Of a stretch of DNA of 64,000 nt, positions 24,639 through 32,633 are shown one piece after another. The notes below the pieces were generated by a model that saw only the letters and a list, made by a program, of their open reading frames with translations, did no database searches and was not told the DNA's origin. Origin of the DNA: Arminella tubonensis (GTDB lineage Bacteria > Pseudomonadota > Alphaproteobacteria > Rhizobiales > Rhizobiaceae); NCBI RefSeq assembly GCF_003240585.1, contig NZ_PCDP01000038.1:1-64000 (forward strand), in the 5' to 3' direction. The position numbers and the translations under genes are program-made. Within the stretch, counting starts at the first letter, position 1, and each line of letters starts with the position of its first letter.

Positions 24639-25376
24639 ATGCGCGCCAATTTTCGCATGCAGCGACTGTTTATAGATGCCGATATCATCAACGGCAGCCC
24701 GATCGAGGCGAGCCAGGATCAGTTCAACTATCTCGCGAACGTTCTGCGGCTGGAGGCGGGCGCCGAGGTGCTGACCTTCAACGGCCGCGACGGCGAGTGG
24801 AGGACGACCCTCTCCTTCCCTAGTCGCAAGCGCATCCAGCTGACGCCTGTCGAACAGACGCGACCGCAGCCGAAGCCCTTCGACCTGCACTACCTCTTCG
24901 CGCCGCTAAAGGTCGGCAGGCTCGATTACCTGATACAGAAGGCTGTCGAGATGGGGGCGGGCCTGCTGCAGCCGGTCATGACGCAACACGTCCAGGGCAA
25001 GATCACCAATATCGACCGCCTGAGGTCCAACGCGGTCGAAGCCGCGGAGCAATGCGGCATCCTCGCCATTCCCGAGGTGGCCGAGCCCGTTAGGCTTGCG
25101 GATCTGCTGGAGCGCTGGCCGCGCGAACGGCGCATCATCTATTGCGACGAGGGAAACGCCGGGCAAAATCCGCTGCCGCTGCTGAACGCGATCAAGGAAA
25201 AGCATCTGGCGCTGCTGGTCGGTCCGGAAGGCGGCTTCTCCGAAGACGAGCGCAGCCTGTTGCGCAGCCTCGATTTCGTCACCGCCATTCCGCTCGGCCC
25301 GCGCATTCTCCGCGCCGATACCGCAGCAGTCGCGGCGATGGCAGTTATCCAGGCTGCAATCGGCGATTGGGAATAA
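24639..25376 (+). CDS. rsmE: 16S rRNA (uracil-1498-N3)-methyltransferase
   Basis: 245 residues. An N-terminal PUA-like domain (RLFIDADII ... NYLANVLRLEAGAEV) is followed by a SPOUT methyltransferase domain with the knot motifs LLVGPEGGFSEDE and LGPRILRADTAAVAAM. It methylates U1498 of 16S rRNA with SAM. ATG at 24639 is followed by a second possible start (ATG 24657). Upstream of gshA, an order common in Rhizobiales. Confidence 0.95.
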   Translation: MRANFRMQRLFIDADIINGSPIEASQDQFNYLANVLRLEAGAEVLTFNGRDGEWRTTLSFPSRKRIQLTPVEQTRPQPKPFDLHYLFAPLKVGRLDYLIQKAVEMGAGLLQPVMTQHVQGKITNIDRLRSNAVEAAEQCGILAIPEVAEPVRLADLLERWPRERRIIYCDEGNAGQNPLPLLNAIKEKHLALLVGPEGGFSEDERSLLRSLDFVTAIPLGPRILRADTAAVAAMAVIQAAIGDWE

Positions 25377-25525
25377 ACGACCTGCGGCAAAAAATATCGG
25401 CGTATCCTATTTTTTTGATCGAGCCATGAAAGAATTTCACTTGCGCAGCACCTCAATCCGGCCCTATCAGCCTTCCAATTGGCCTGCGTCCCACCCAGGC
25501 TTCGTTCCGAGATCAAGGTAACTTC

Positions 25526-26899
25526 ATGGCCCGCGACACTACAGACCAGACGCCGATCTCTGCGGTTTCGGAGCTGACCGAGTATCTCGATGCCGGAAGC
25601 AAGCCCAAGGAGCGATTCCGTATCGGTACGGAGCACGAGAAATTCGCCTTTTTCCGCGCCGACAACAGCCCGGTTCCCTATCATGGCGAAGCCAGCATCT
25701 CGGCGCTGCTGTCGGGCATGCGTGAGAAACTGGGCTGGGAAGAGATCGTCGATGCCGGCCATGTCATCGGCCTTGCCGAGCCGCACGGCATGGGCGCGAT
25801 CTCGATCGAGCCCGGCGGCCAGTTCGAATTGTCCGGCGCGCCGCTCGAAACCCTCCACCAGACCTGCAAGGAATCCAACCAGCATCTGGCGACGGTTCGA
25901 GACGTTGCCGAGCCGATGGGCATCCGTTTCCTCGGCATCGGCGGCAGCCCGAAGTGGACGCTGGCGGAAACGCCGCGCATGCCGAAATCGCGCTACGACA
26001 TCATGACCCGCTACATGCCGAAGGTCGGCACCAAGGGCCTGGACATGATGTACCGCACCTGCACGATCCAGGTGAACCTCGACTTCTCCTCCGAAGCGGA
26101 CATGCGCCGCAAGATGCGGGTATCGATGAAGCTGCAGTCGCTGGCGACGGCGTTGTTTGCCTCCTCGCCGTTCACCGAGGGGAAGCCGAACGGCGAGCTC
26201 TCGTGGCGCGGCGACATCTGGCGCGATACCGATAATCAGCGCTCGGGCCTGCTCGACTTCACCTTCGGCGACGACTTCCGCTTCGAACACTATGTCGAAT
26301 GGGCGCTGGATATTCCGATGTATTTCGTCGTGCGCGATAGCCGCTATCACGACTGCACCCATGTCACTTTCCGGCAATTCATGAACGGCGCGCTGAAAGG
26401 CGAGATCGCCGATTGGGAGCCGACGATGGGCGACTGGACCAACCATCTCTCCACCCTCTTCCCCGATGTGCGGCTGAAGCGCTTCCTCGAGATGCGTGGC
26501 GCCGACGGCGGCCCGTGGCGGCGGATCTGTGCGTTGCCGGCCTTCTGGGTCGGCCTGCTCTATGACGATGCGGCGCTGGACGCGGCAGACGAACTGACCA
26601 AGGACTGGGGTTTTGCCGAGGTCGAAACGCTGCGCAACGCGGTGCCGACGCAGGGTCTCAATGCCCGCTTCCACGGGCGCTCGCTGCACGAGATCGCTAG
26701 AGAGGTCGTCGGCATCTCCCGCGCCGGCCTCAAGTCCCGGGCGCTTCTGAACGGCGAAGGCCAGGACGAGAGCGTGTTCCTGGCGCCGCTCGAAGAGGTG
26801 CTGGCAAAGAAGGCGACGCTCGCCGACGATCTGCTGATGCTCTACAACGGACGCTGGAACCAATCGGTCGAACCGGTCTTCGAGGAATACCAGTACTGA
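25526..26899 (+). CDS. gshA: Glutamate-cysteine ligase, alphaproteobacterial/plant type
   Basis: 457 residues, the length of the GCS2-type ligase shared by alphaproteobacteria and plants rather than the ~520-residue enterobacterial form. FRIGTEHEKFAF and GAISIEPGGQFELSG are the hallmark ATP/substrate-binding segments; RTCTIQVNLDFSSEADM follows. It makes gamma-glutamylcysteine from Glu, Cys and ATP, the first step of glutathione synthesis. In rhizobia glutathione is needed for stress tolerance and symbiosis. ATG at 25526 has AAGGTAAC upstream. Confidence 0.95.
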   Translation: MARDTTDQTPISAVSELTEYLDAGSKPKERFRIGTEHEKFAFFRADNSPVPYHGEASISALLSGMREKLGWEEIVDAGHVIGLAEPHGMGAISIEPGGQFELSGAPLETLHQTCKESNQHLATVRDVAEPMGIRFLGIGGSPKWTLAETPRMPKSRYDIMTRYMPKVGTKGLDMMYRTCTIQVNLDFSSEADMRRKMRVSMKLQSLATALFASSPFTEGKPNGELSWRGDIWRDTDNQRSGLLDFTFGDDFRFEHYVEWALDIPMYFVVRDSRYHDCTHVTFRQFMNGALKGEIADWEPTMGDWTNHLSTLFPDVRLKRFLEMRGADGGPWRRICALPAFWVGLLYDDAALDAADELTKDWGFAEVETLRNAVPTQGLNARFHGRSLHEIAREVVGISRAGLKSRALLNGEGQDESVFLAPLEEVLAKKATLADDLLMLYNGRWNQSVEPVFEEYQY

Positions 26900-27020
26900 G
26901 CCTTATTTTGGTCAGTCCCCGCTGACGATCGCAGGCCGGCAAAAACCGGTTTGCGTGTTAGCTTTTCCGGATATAGTGGCGCGATGACAGGCCTGCTCTA
27001 CACCTGAGGAAGGGACTTCG

Positions 27021-27890
27021 ATGCTGCCACTCTTCGACATGATGCTGCAGGCGCAAAACGGATCGGCCATGGACGTCATGGCCAAGCAGTTCAATCTTGC
27101 GCAGGAGCAATCGGCAAAGGCCATCGCGGCGCTGATGCCTGCCTTCTCCTCCGGTTTCAGGCGCAGCGCCAGCGATCCCTACAACTTTACCGGCGTGATG
27201 CAGGCGATCGGCTCCGGCACATACGCCAAGTACTTCGAGGATGTGAGCAAGGCATTCACGCCTGAAGGGATCGCCGACGGCAACAATGTGCTGCAGCGGC
27301 TTTTCGGCTCGAAGGACGTATCGCGGGCGATCGCGGCGCAGGCAGCCCAGATGACGGGGATCGGGCAGGAAATCTACAAGAAGATGCTGCCCAGCATGGC
27401 CGATACGCTGATGGGCGGGCTCTTCAAGGAGACCAGCGGCCAGATGCAGATGCCGGCAAATCCGTTCATCAACACCGACATGGGCGAGATGATGCAGAAC
27501 TGGCTGCAAACCATGGGCTTTGCGCCGAAGAAGGCGCCGATGCCACATGAAAGCGTCTTCGACCACCCGTTTACGCAAGCGATGGGCATGATGTTCGGCG
27601 CCCAGGCGCCGAAGCGAGATACCGCGGCCGGCAACCCGTTTCTCGACAATCCGTTTGCCAAGTCCTTCCAGGACATGATGCGCGGATTTCCCTTCACGCC
27701 CGAGCCACCAAAGAAGCCGGCAGCCAAGCCCGAGGCTCCGGCGTTCGACGTGACGCAATATGCAACCATGCTGAACACGATGTTCGACAGCGGTCTGGAG
27801 GTTCAGAAGAACTACCAGAAGAGCATGGAAAGCATATTCGAACGCTATGCACAGCCGTCACCGTCGGCCGATGCGCCGAAGAAAAAATAG
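27021..27890 (+). CDS. DUF937 domain protein
   Basis: 289 residues, Met/Ala/Gln-rich. The first ~130 residues (MLPLFDMMLQAQNG, MAKQFNLAQEQSAKAIAALMPAF, VLQRLFGSKDVSRAIAAQAAQMTG) form the helical DUF937 domain; the rest is Pro/Met-rich and ends in KKK. YidB-like relatives are found in many proteobacteria but the role is unknown. GAGGAAGGG precedes ATG at 27021. It is a single gene between gshA and a minus-strand DUF1127 gene. Confidence 0.85.
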   Translation: MLPLFDMMLQAQNGSAMDVMAKQFNLAQEQSAKAIAALMPAFSSGFRRSASDPYNFTGVMQAIGSGTYAKYFEDVSKAFTPEGIADGNNVLQRLFGSKDVSRAIAAQAAQMTGIGQEIYKKMLPSMADTLMGGLFKETSGQMQMPANPFINTDMGEMMQNWLQTMGFAPKKAPMPHESVFDHPFTQAMGMMFGAQAPKRDTAAGNPFLDNPFAKSFQDMMRGFPFTPEPPKKPAAKPEAPAFDVTQYATMLNTMFDSGLEVQKNYQKSMESIFERYAQPSPSADAPKKK

Positions 27891-27915
27891 GCCGCCATCG
27901 CAATATCCGGCCAAG

Positions 27916-27948
27916 AAAAAACCCGGTGTCGGAAGACCGAGCACCGGG
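27916..27948 (-). terminator. Rho-independent terminator of the DUF1127 gene
   Basis: Stem CCCGGTG/CACCGGG with an inner CGG/CCG continuation (27922-27948). Read on the minus strand the stem is followed by TTTTTTC, a textbook terminator, 52 bases beyond the DUF1127 stop. Confidence 0.85.
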
Positions 27949-27999
27949 CAAGAAGCAGGGCTATTGGCTATCACCCTGCGGGGAAACAGTGACTCCGGT

Positions 28000-28299
28000 T
28001 CAGCTACGCAGCAAACCGAAGGATGAGAAGCGGCTGCCGCGACGCGCCGATTTTGTCAGGTGCGAGGACGGGTCCTCGAAAAAGCTCGACGTCGTCAGCG
28101 CGGCCTCCAGCTCAAGGCGGGTGAGACCGATATCCAGCAGCTGGGCGTCGGTCAGATCGGTCAAGCGGTTGACTTCGCGACGATTGCGGAGAACGCGCCA
28201 GACGGAGGCCACCTTCGTGAAAGCGAGCGCGAGACGCCCCATCAACGATGAAGAGGGCTTTGCGAGACCGAGGTCCATAGTCCGTTCTGTCGTGCGCAT
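28000..28299 (-). CDS. DUF1127 domain small protein
   Basis: 99 residues. The central VNRLTDLTDAQLLDIGLTRL is the DUF1127 (YjiS-like) core: a short helical arginine-rich motif found in small alphaproteobacterial proteins linked to phosphate, carbon or RNA metabolism. Start ATG at 28299 follows GGAGGAAAGG, an unusually strong Shine-Dalgarno. The gene is divergent from an LsrB/VtlR-like LysR gene; VtlR in Brucella is known to activate genes for such DUF1127 proteins, so direct control is plausible. Confidence 0.85.
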   Translation of the reverse strand: MRTTERTMDLGLAKPSSSLMGRLALAFTKVASVWRVLRNRREVNRLTDLTDAQLLDIGLTRLELEAALTTSSFFEDPSSHLTKSARRGSRFSSFGLLRS

Positions 28300-28518
28300 T
28301 TGAGTATCCTTTCCTCCAAGGCACGCAACAACCCTTCCCCTCCCAGGAGGTCCACGGGAGGAGCAAAGGTTGAACACCGACCGGATGGGCAGAAGCCGAT
28401 CCGGATTGCTTTGTGATTTGCAATTGGAAGATGCCAAAAGCCTATTGATCAGTCCAACGAATGTTTCTAATGATTATCATCAACCTCTCTTATAGGTCCT
28501 CTCTCACAGGTGACAGTC

Positions 28519-29472
28519 ATGGCATCGCCGTTAGACCTCGACCAGTTGCAGACATTCATCGCCATCGTCGACTCCGGGAGCTTCACGAAGGCGGCCGATC
28601 GGGTCTTCAAGACGCAGTCCGCCGTGTCGATGCAGATGCGTCGTCTTGAGGAGCGCATCGGCAAGCAGCTCTTCATCAAGGATGGACGCGGCAACCGGCT
28701 GACATCGGAGGGCGAGAAGCTGCTGAACTATGCCCGCCGCATCATCCGCCTGAACAATGAGGCAATCGCCTCCTTCGACGACAATCGGCTGGAGGGGACG
28801 CTGCGCATCGGCACGCCCGACGACTATGCCGATCGCTACATGCCCGAAATCATCGGCCGCTTTGCGAAGACCCACCCGAATGTCGAGCTCTATATCGTCT
28901 GCGAACCCTCGGTCGATCTTGCCGAGCGGATCAACCGGGGCGAACTCGATATCGCGCTTGTCACTCACAATCCGCGCGAGCGCGTTTCCGATGTGGTGCG
29001 CACCGAGCCGCTCTGCTGGGTAAGCTCGGCCAACCATCCGCTGCGCGACGACGCGCCGGTGCCGCTTGCGGTCGGCCGTCGCGACTGCCAGTGGCGTCAG
29101 GTCGCCTGTTCATCGCTGGACGCGGTTGGGCGCGATTATCAGGTGTTGTTCACGAGCTGGTCCTGCACGGTCGTCGCCGCAGCAGTGCTTGCCGGCATGG
29201 CGGTTTCGGTGATGCCGGAATCAGCGCTTCGGACCGGCATGAAGGTGCTCAGCCAGGCTGACGGCTTTCCGTCCCTGCCACCGGTCCAGATCGGCATCAT
29301 GAAACGCCCGGGTGTTTCCGCCTCGCTGATGAACGCCATCACCGCGCATATATCGGCCTGTCTCGACAACATCACCCCGGCATCGGTCGACGACGATCTC
29401 GACGGCGAAACGAAGACATTCAACCGCTATCATCCGCGCGCGCGGGCCGGGCACGTGTTGCCGAGCTGGTGA
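28519..29472 (+). CDS. LysR family regulator, LsrB/VtlR type
   Basis: 317 residues. HTH region LDLDQLQTFIAIVDSGSFTK, AADRVFKTQSAVSMQMRRLEER and the conserved GTPDDYADRYMPEI of the effector domain match the LsrB/VtlR group of rhizobia and Brucella. Cysteines in VCEPS, EPLCWV, RRDCQW, ACSSL and WSCTV are notable since LsrB is redox-sensitive through cysteines. The usual lsrB neighbours (trxB, lrp) are absent, so this may be a paralogue and no symbol is given. ATG at 28519 is preferred over GTG at 28510. Divergent from a DUF1127 gene. Confidence 0.88.
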   Translation: MASPLDLDQLQTFIAIVDSGSFTKAADRVFKTQSAVSMQMRRLEERIGKQLFIKDGRGNRLTSEGEKLLNYARRIIRLNNEAIASFDDNRLEGTLRIGTPDDYADRYMPEIIGRFAKTHPNVELYIVCEPSVDLAERINRGELDIALVTHNPRERVSDVVRTEPLCWVSSANHPLRDDAPVPLAVGRRDCQWRQVACSSLDAVGRDYQVLFTSWSCTVVAAAVLAGMAVSVMPESALRTGMKVLSQADGFPSLPPVQIGIMKRPGVSASLMNAITAHISACLDNITPASVDDDLDGETKTFNRYHPRARAGHVLPSW

Positions 29473-29492
29473 GGGCGGCAAACACTGCAGCC

Positions 29493-29627
29493 CCTTCTCC
29501 CCAGCGGGGAGAAGATGCCCGTCAGCGCAGATGAGGGGGTGGTGCGGCGTACACCGGCGGCATGGCGGATGACGATAGACCCCCTCATCCGACCCCTTCG
29601 GGGCCACCTTCTCCCCGAGGGAGAAGG
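29493..29627. repeat. Palindromic intergenic repeat, family 2
   Basis: Two inverted arms: left CCTTCTCCCC-AGC-GGGGAGAAG then GCAGATGAGGGGG (29493-29539), right CCCCCTCATCCGACCCC then CCTTCTCCCC-type hairpin (29579-29627). Each arm holds its own hairpin and an inner GACCCCTTCGGGG-type stem is present on the right. This is a different sequence family from the four CCCCCCTCTGTC repeats but has the same two-arm design. Confidence 0.88.
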
Positions 29628-29644
29628 TAGAATAGTGCACCGCC

Positions 29645-29780
29645 CTACTCCGCAGCCGCGCTGATCGTATCCGCGACATAGCCATGTGCTTCCCTCAACG
29701 CTGCCCCGACACCACCCTCGTAGTCCGGGTGAACCAGCTTGAATGCGAAAGCGGGCGGCGTGATCAGGAAAGGGCCATCC
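29645..29780 (-). pseudogene. Possible 3' remnant of an unrecognised gene
   Basis: On the minus strand a frame reads GPFLITPPAFAFKLVHPDYE and then GGVGAALREAHGYVADTISA to a TAG at 29645-29647. The roughly 45 codons have normal local codon use and protein-like composition, but they are in another frame than the MAPEG gene, which they overlap at its 3' end, and no start is available. It may be the leftover C-terminus of a gene truncated when the MAPEG gene was placed here. The family is not recognised. Confidence 0.4.
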
Positions 29781-30180
29781 AGATGACCAGCCAGGCGAAC
29801 ATGCCGAACAGCGCCAGAAAGCCAAGCGTAAACAGCGGGCTGCGATAGCGAAGATTGTTGCTGGTGACGTGAACGTAGGAATGCGCGTAGCGCGAGACGA
29901 CGAAGATCCAGGCGAGGATCACGGCGGGGAGATTGTCCGCCTGCGTTATGAAAAGAATGATGGAGACTGCGTAGAAAAGGACGGGAAGCTCGAACTGGTT
30001 GGCAAGGTTGTTGCGAACCACCAGGCTTTCGGCCGGCTCGTCCCGGTTTTCCCGAAACTGGTGACTCTCAGCCTTGCCGGCCTTGACGACGGCGGAGCGG
30101 CGGAGGCCCAAGAGGCAATAGAGAATGAATACAAGCACGGCATGCGCCACGATGGGCCAGAACATTTCATAGCCGGTCAT
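29764..30180 (-). CDS. MAPEG family membrane protein
   Basis: 138 residues with four predicted helices. The MAPEG pattern is visible in RNNLANQFELPVLFYAVSII (with conserved N-x-x-E-x-P) and in SRYAHSYVHVTSNN near the third helix. Human MAPEG members are glutathione-dependent enzymes; bacterial ones are often unassigned. ATG at 30180. The SDR gene upstream on the same strand ends at 30312, separated by a perfect hairpin. Confidence 0.88.
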   Translation of the reverse strand: MTGYEMFWPIVAHAVLVFILYCLLGLRRSAVVKAGKAESHQFRENRDEPAESLVVRNNLANQFELPVLFYAVSIILFITQADNLPAVILAWIFVVSRYAHSYVHVTSNNLRYRSPLFTLGFLALFGMFAWLVIWMALS

Positions 30181-30258
30181 GCGGCGAACTCCGTGGGCTC
30201 TCTGAACACGGGATGAGCAGTAGTCGAAAATAATCTCCGCTGCCAGTGGCTCAAGCTG

Positions 30259-30288
30259 GCCATCCGCCGCGAACCCGCGGCGGATGGC
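30259..30288. repeat. Perfect 13-bp inverted repeat between SDR and MAPEG genes
   Basis: GCCATCCGCCGCG, loop AACC, then the exact complement. It lies between two minus-strand genes, 24 bases beyond the SDR stop. No T tract follows on the minus strand, so it may be a transcript-stabilising or partial-termination hairpin. Confidence 0.7.
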
Positions 30289-30311
30289 TTGTCAAACTGT
30301 CACACCCTGCC

Positions 30312-31067
30312 TCAAACCTGGGCCTGGCCACCATCGGCAAAGAGCTCGATGCCGGTGACGAAGCTCGATTCGTCTGACGCGAGGAACAAGGCGACGCTGG
30401 CAATCTCGTCGGCATGACCGACACGGCCGAGCGGGACCAGCGATGCCATGTAGTCGAGCAGTCCCCTCTGATGCGCGGCGTCGGGACCTGCAAGGCCAAC
30501 CAGGCCGGGGGTTTCGGTCGGCCCGGGGCTCAGCGTGTTGATGCGGATGCCGCGGTCCTTGAGGTCGAGTATCCAGCTGCGTACGAAATTGCGCAACGCC
30601 GCCTTCGACGCGCTGTAGACGCTGAAATTGGCCGTGCCGGTGATGCTGGTGGTCGATCCCGTCAAGATCACCGAAGAGCCCTTCGACAAAAGCGGCAACG
30701 CCTTCTGGACCGTGAAGAGAACACCTTTCACATTGCGGTCGAACGTGTCGTCATATTGTTCTTCGGTAATCTCTCCGAGCGGCAGCATGGACCCGCCGCC
30801 GGCATTGGCGAAGAGCACGTCAATGCGTCCGGCCTCGGACTTCACGCGCTCGTAGAGCCGGTCGAGATCGGCAAGCTTGCTCGAGTCAGCCTGGACCGCT
30901 ATCGCCTGGGGGCCGATTGCAGCGGCGGCAGCTTCGAGTTCGGCCAGGCGTCGACCGGTGATGTAGACGCGTGCCCCTTCGGCCGCGAAACGCTTTGCCG
31001 TGGCGAGGCCGATGCCCGAATTTGCGCCGGTCACCACTGCGATCTTGCCCTGAAGTCTTCCAGTCAT
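30312..31067 (-). CDS. Short-chain dehydrogenase/reductase
   Basis: 251 residues, classical SDR. Cofactor loop VVTGANSGIG, NAGGG, catalytic Ser in LTGSTTSITG and YSASK with the Tyr/Lys pair, plus LSPGPTETPG. Basic residues after the first strands (TGRR) suggest NADP(H). The substrate is unknown. ATG at 31067 follows AAGGAG at 9 bases. Divergent from a LysR gene with a 110-base shared control region that contains the dyad TGCAA-N7-TTGCA. Confidence 0.92.
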   Translation of the reverse strand: MTGRLQGKIAVVTGANSGIGLATAKRFAAEGARVYITGRRLAELEAAAAAIGPQAIAVQADSSKLADLDRLYERVKSEAGRIDVLFANAGGGSMLPLGEITEEQYDDTFDRNVKGVLFTVQKALPLLSKGSSVILTGSTTSITGTANFSVYSASKAALRNFVRSWILDLKDRGIRINTLSPGPTETPGLVGLAGPDAAHQRGLLDYMASLVPLGRVGHADEIASVALFLASDESSFVTGIELFADGGQAQV

Positions 31068-31150
31068 TGTCGTCGTCTCCTTTTTGCGATCGATCAGATG
31101 TCGATGACGGAGAGATATGGACGAGCCGGTCGTCTCGAAATAGAAAGAGA

Positions 31151-31167
31151 TGCAAACTATCATTGCA
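31151..31167. promoter_or_regulatory. Candidate LysR operator between SDR and LysR genes
   Basis: A perfect dyad TGCAA-N7-TTGCA lies 12 bases before the LysR start and 84 bases before the SDR start. The size and position fit a LysR recognition-site half, but no second copy was found nearby. Confidence 0.45.
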
Positions 31168-31178
31168 GGAATGAAACG

Positions 31179-32093
31179 ATGAATTTGCCCGACTTCGAAG
31201 GACTTGCCATGTTTGCCAAGGTCGCGGAGGAGCGGTCCTTTGCGCAGGCCGCCCGCGTCATGGGCGTTTCGGTCGCGACGGTGTCGCGCGGCGTCGCTCG
31301 TCTGGAGGAGAGGCTGGGCGCAAGGCTCTTCAACCGCACCTCGCGCCAGCTGGCATTGACCGATTTCGGTCGCGGCCTTGTCGAGCGGGCCTCGCGTTTC
31401 TATTGCGAAGCGGAGGAGATGGAAAACGAGGCGCGCGAGCTCGCCGGGCACCCGCGCGGGCTGGTCCGGCTCGCGGTGCCGATGTCGTTTGGCCTGCGCT
31501 GCGTCGCGCCGATCCTTCCGGACTTCTTCAGGCTCTATCCCGACATATCGGTCGACCTGCACATGAGCGATGCGGTGGTCGACCTCATCGGCGACGGGTT
31601 CGACGCGGCACTACGGATCGCGGTGCTGCCGGATTCGTCGCTGATTGCGAAGAGGCTTACCGCCGTCGCGCCGTTCATCGTTGCATCCCCTGATTATGTC
31701 GAGCGCCATGGCCGCCCCGAACATCCGCGCGATCTCAATGCGGCGCACTGCCTCGGCTATGCCTATCGCCCGCGGCAGGATGTCTGGCGTTTCAGCAACG
31801 AGGCGGGCGACGAGGAAGTCGTGACGCCGACCGGGGCCTTGCGCGTCACCAATTCCGACGCATTGATCCCGATGGTGCTGGAGGGGCTCGCAATCGCCGA
31901 GTTGCCGGAATTCATCTGCAGCGACTATCTCGCCGATGGCCGGATGACGGCGATTGTCACCGATTGGACGTTGCCAAGGGGGGCGCTCTATTTCGTGACG
32001 CCGTCGGCGCGGACGCGTCCTGCAAAGGTGGAGGCTTTGGCCGGTTTCATGGCCGAGCGCCTGTCGAACCCGCCCTGGCGCTGGCCGCGCTGA
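31179..32093 (+). CDS. LysR family transcriptional regulator
   Basis: 304 residues. HTH: FEGLAMFAKVAEERSFAQAA, MGVSVATVSRGVARLEERLG, LFNRTSRQLALTDFG. Effector domain follows to the C-terminus. The LARLE-type HTH and RLAVPMSFG pattern fit the large CrgA/DhcR-like group that commonly controls a divergent oxidoreductase. ATG at 31179 follows AGGAA. Most probable target is the divergent SDR gene. Confidence 0.92.
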   Translation: MNLPDFEGLAMFAKVAEERSFAQAARVMGVSVATVSRGVARLEERLGARLFNRTSRQLALTDFGRGLVERASRFYCEAEEMENEARELAGHPRGLVRLAVPMSFGLRCVAPILPDFFRLYPDISVDLHMSDAVVDLIGDGFDAALRIAVLPDSSLIAKRLTAVAPFIVASPDYVERHGRPEHPRDLNAAHCLGYAYRPRQDVWRFSNEAGDEEVVTPTGALRVTNSDALIPMVLEGLAIAELPEFICSDYLADGRMTAIVTDWTLPRGALYFVTPSARTRPAKVEALAGFMAERLSNPPWRWPR

Positions 32094-32237
32094 TCAGGTT
32101 TGCGTCGAAAGCCTGTATTTTACCATTTTCTTGACGAACATGAATCACCATGCAACGCGCTCGCGACTCAGGCGTTGTATTCACAACGGTGCGTGCGGTG
32201 GGGCACGGATGAACTGTAAGCTCAGGAGGAGCGGAAA

Positions 32238-32573
32238 ATGACGGGATGGTTTCCACGAATTTCTTTCGTTGCATTTGCCGGCTTGATCGCAATGCAATTA
32301 ATTCCATCAAATGCCTTGGCCCAATACTCCGACGATCAGGATTACGGCCCGCCGCCGATGGACCGCAGGCAAGATCAAAACTGGGATCGTCGTCCGAGGG
32401 AGCATGAGGGCTGCAGCCGGCGCGACCTCGTGGATGCAGCCCGGGACGAAGGTTTCCGTCGCATTGATTCCATTCAGATGAATGGACGCCGGATCGTCGT
32501 CCGAGGCTGGAACGACGGCGGTCCCGACCGCATGTCCTTCGCCAATCGACGCGGTTGCCCAGTTATCGACTAG
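32238..32573 (+). CDS. Small secreted protein, unknown function
   Basis: 111 residues. Signal peptide (ISFVAFAGLIAMQLIPSNALA) precedes a Asp/Arg/Pro-rich linker and a compact C-terminal domain (CSRRDLVDAARDEGFRRIDSI...RRIVVRGWNDGG) with two Cys (positions ~58 and ~107) that may form a disulfide. GAGGAG lies upstream of the ATG. Similar small proteins occur in rhizobia; no function is known. Confidence 0.75.
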   Translation: MTGWFPRISFVAFAGLIAMQLIPSNALAQYSDDQDYGPPPMDRRQDQNWDRRPREHEGCSRRDLVDAARDEGFRRIDSIQMNGRRIVVRGWNDGGPDRMSFANRRGCPVID

Positions 32574-32633
32574 GCCAGACAAATAGCCCGGGCCGGCGAC
32601 CTTGAAAATCGACGGCCCGTCGCCTGTTGGCGA

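Noticed and set aside
25139..26863. 574-codon minus-strand frame opposite gshA
   Set aside because: Antisense shadow of gshA and rsmE; Arg/Glu/Ala-rich without motifs.
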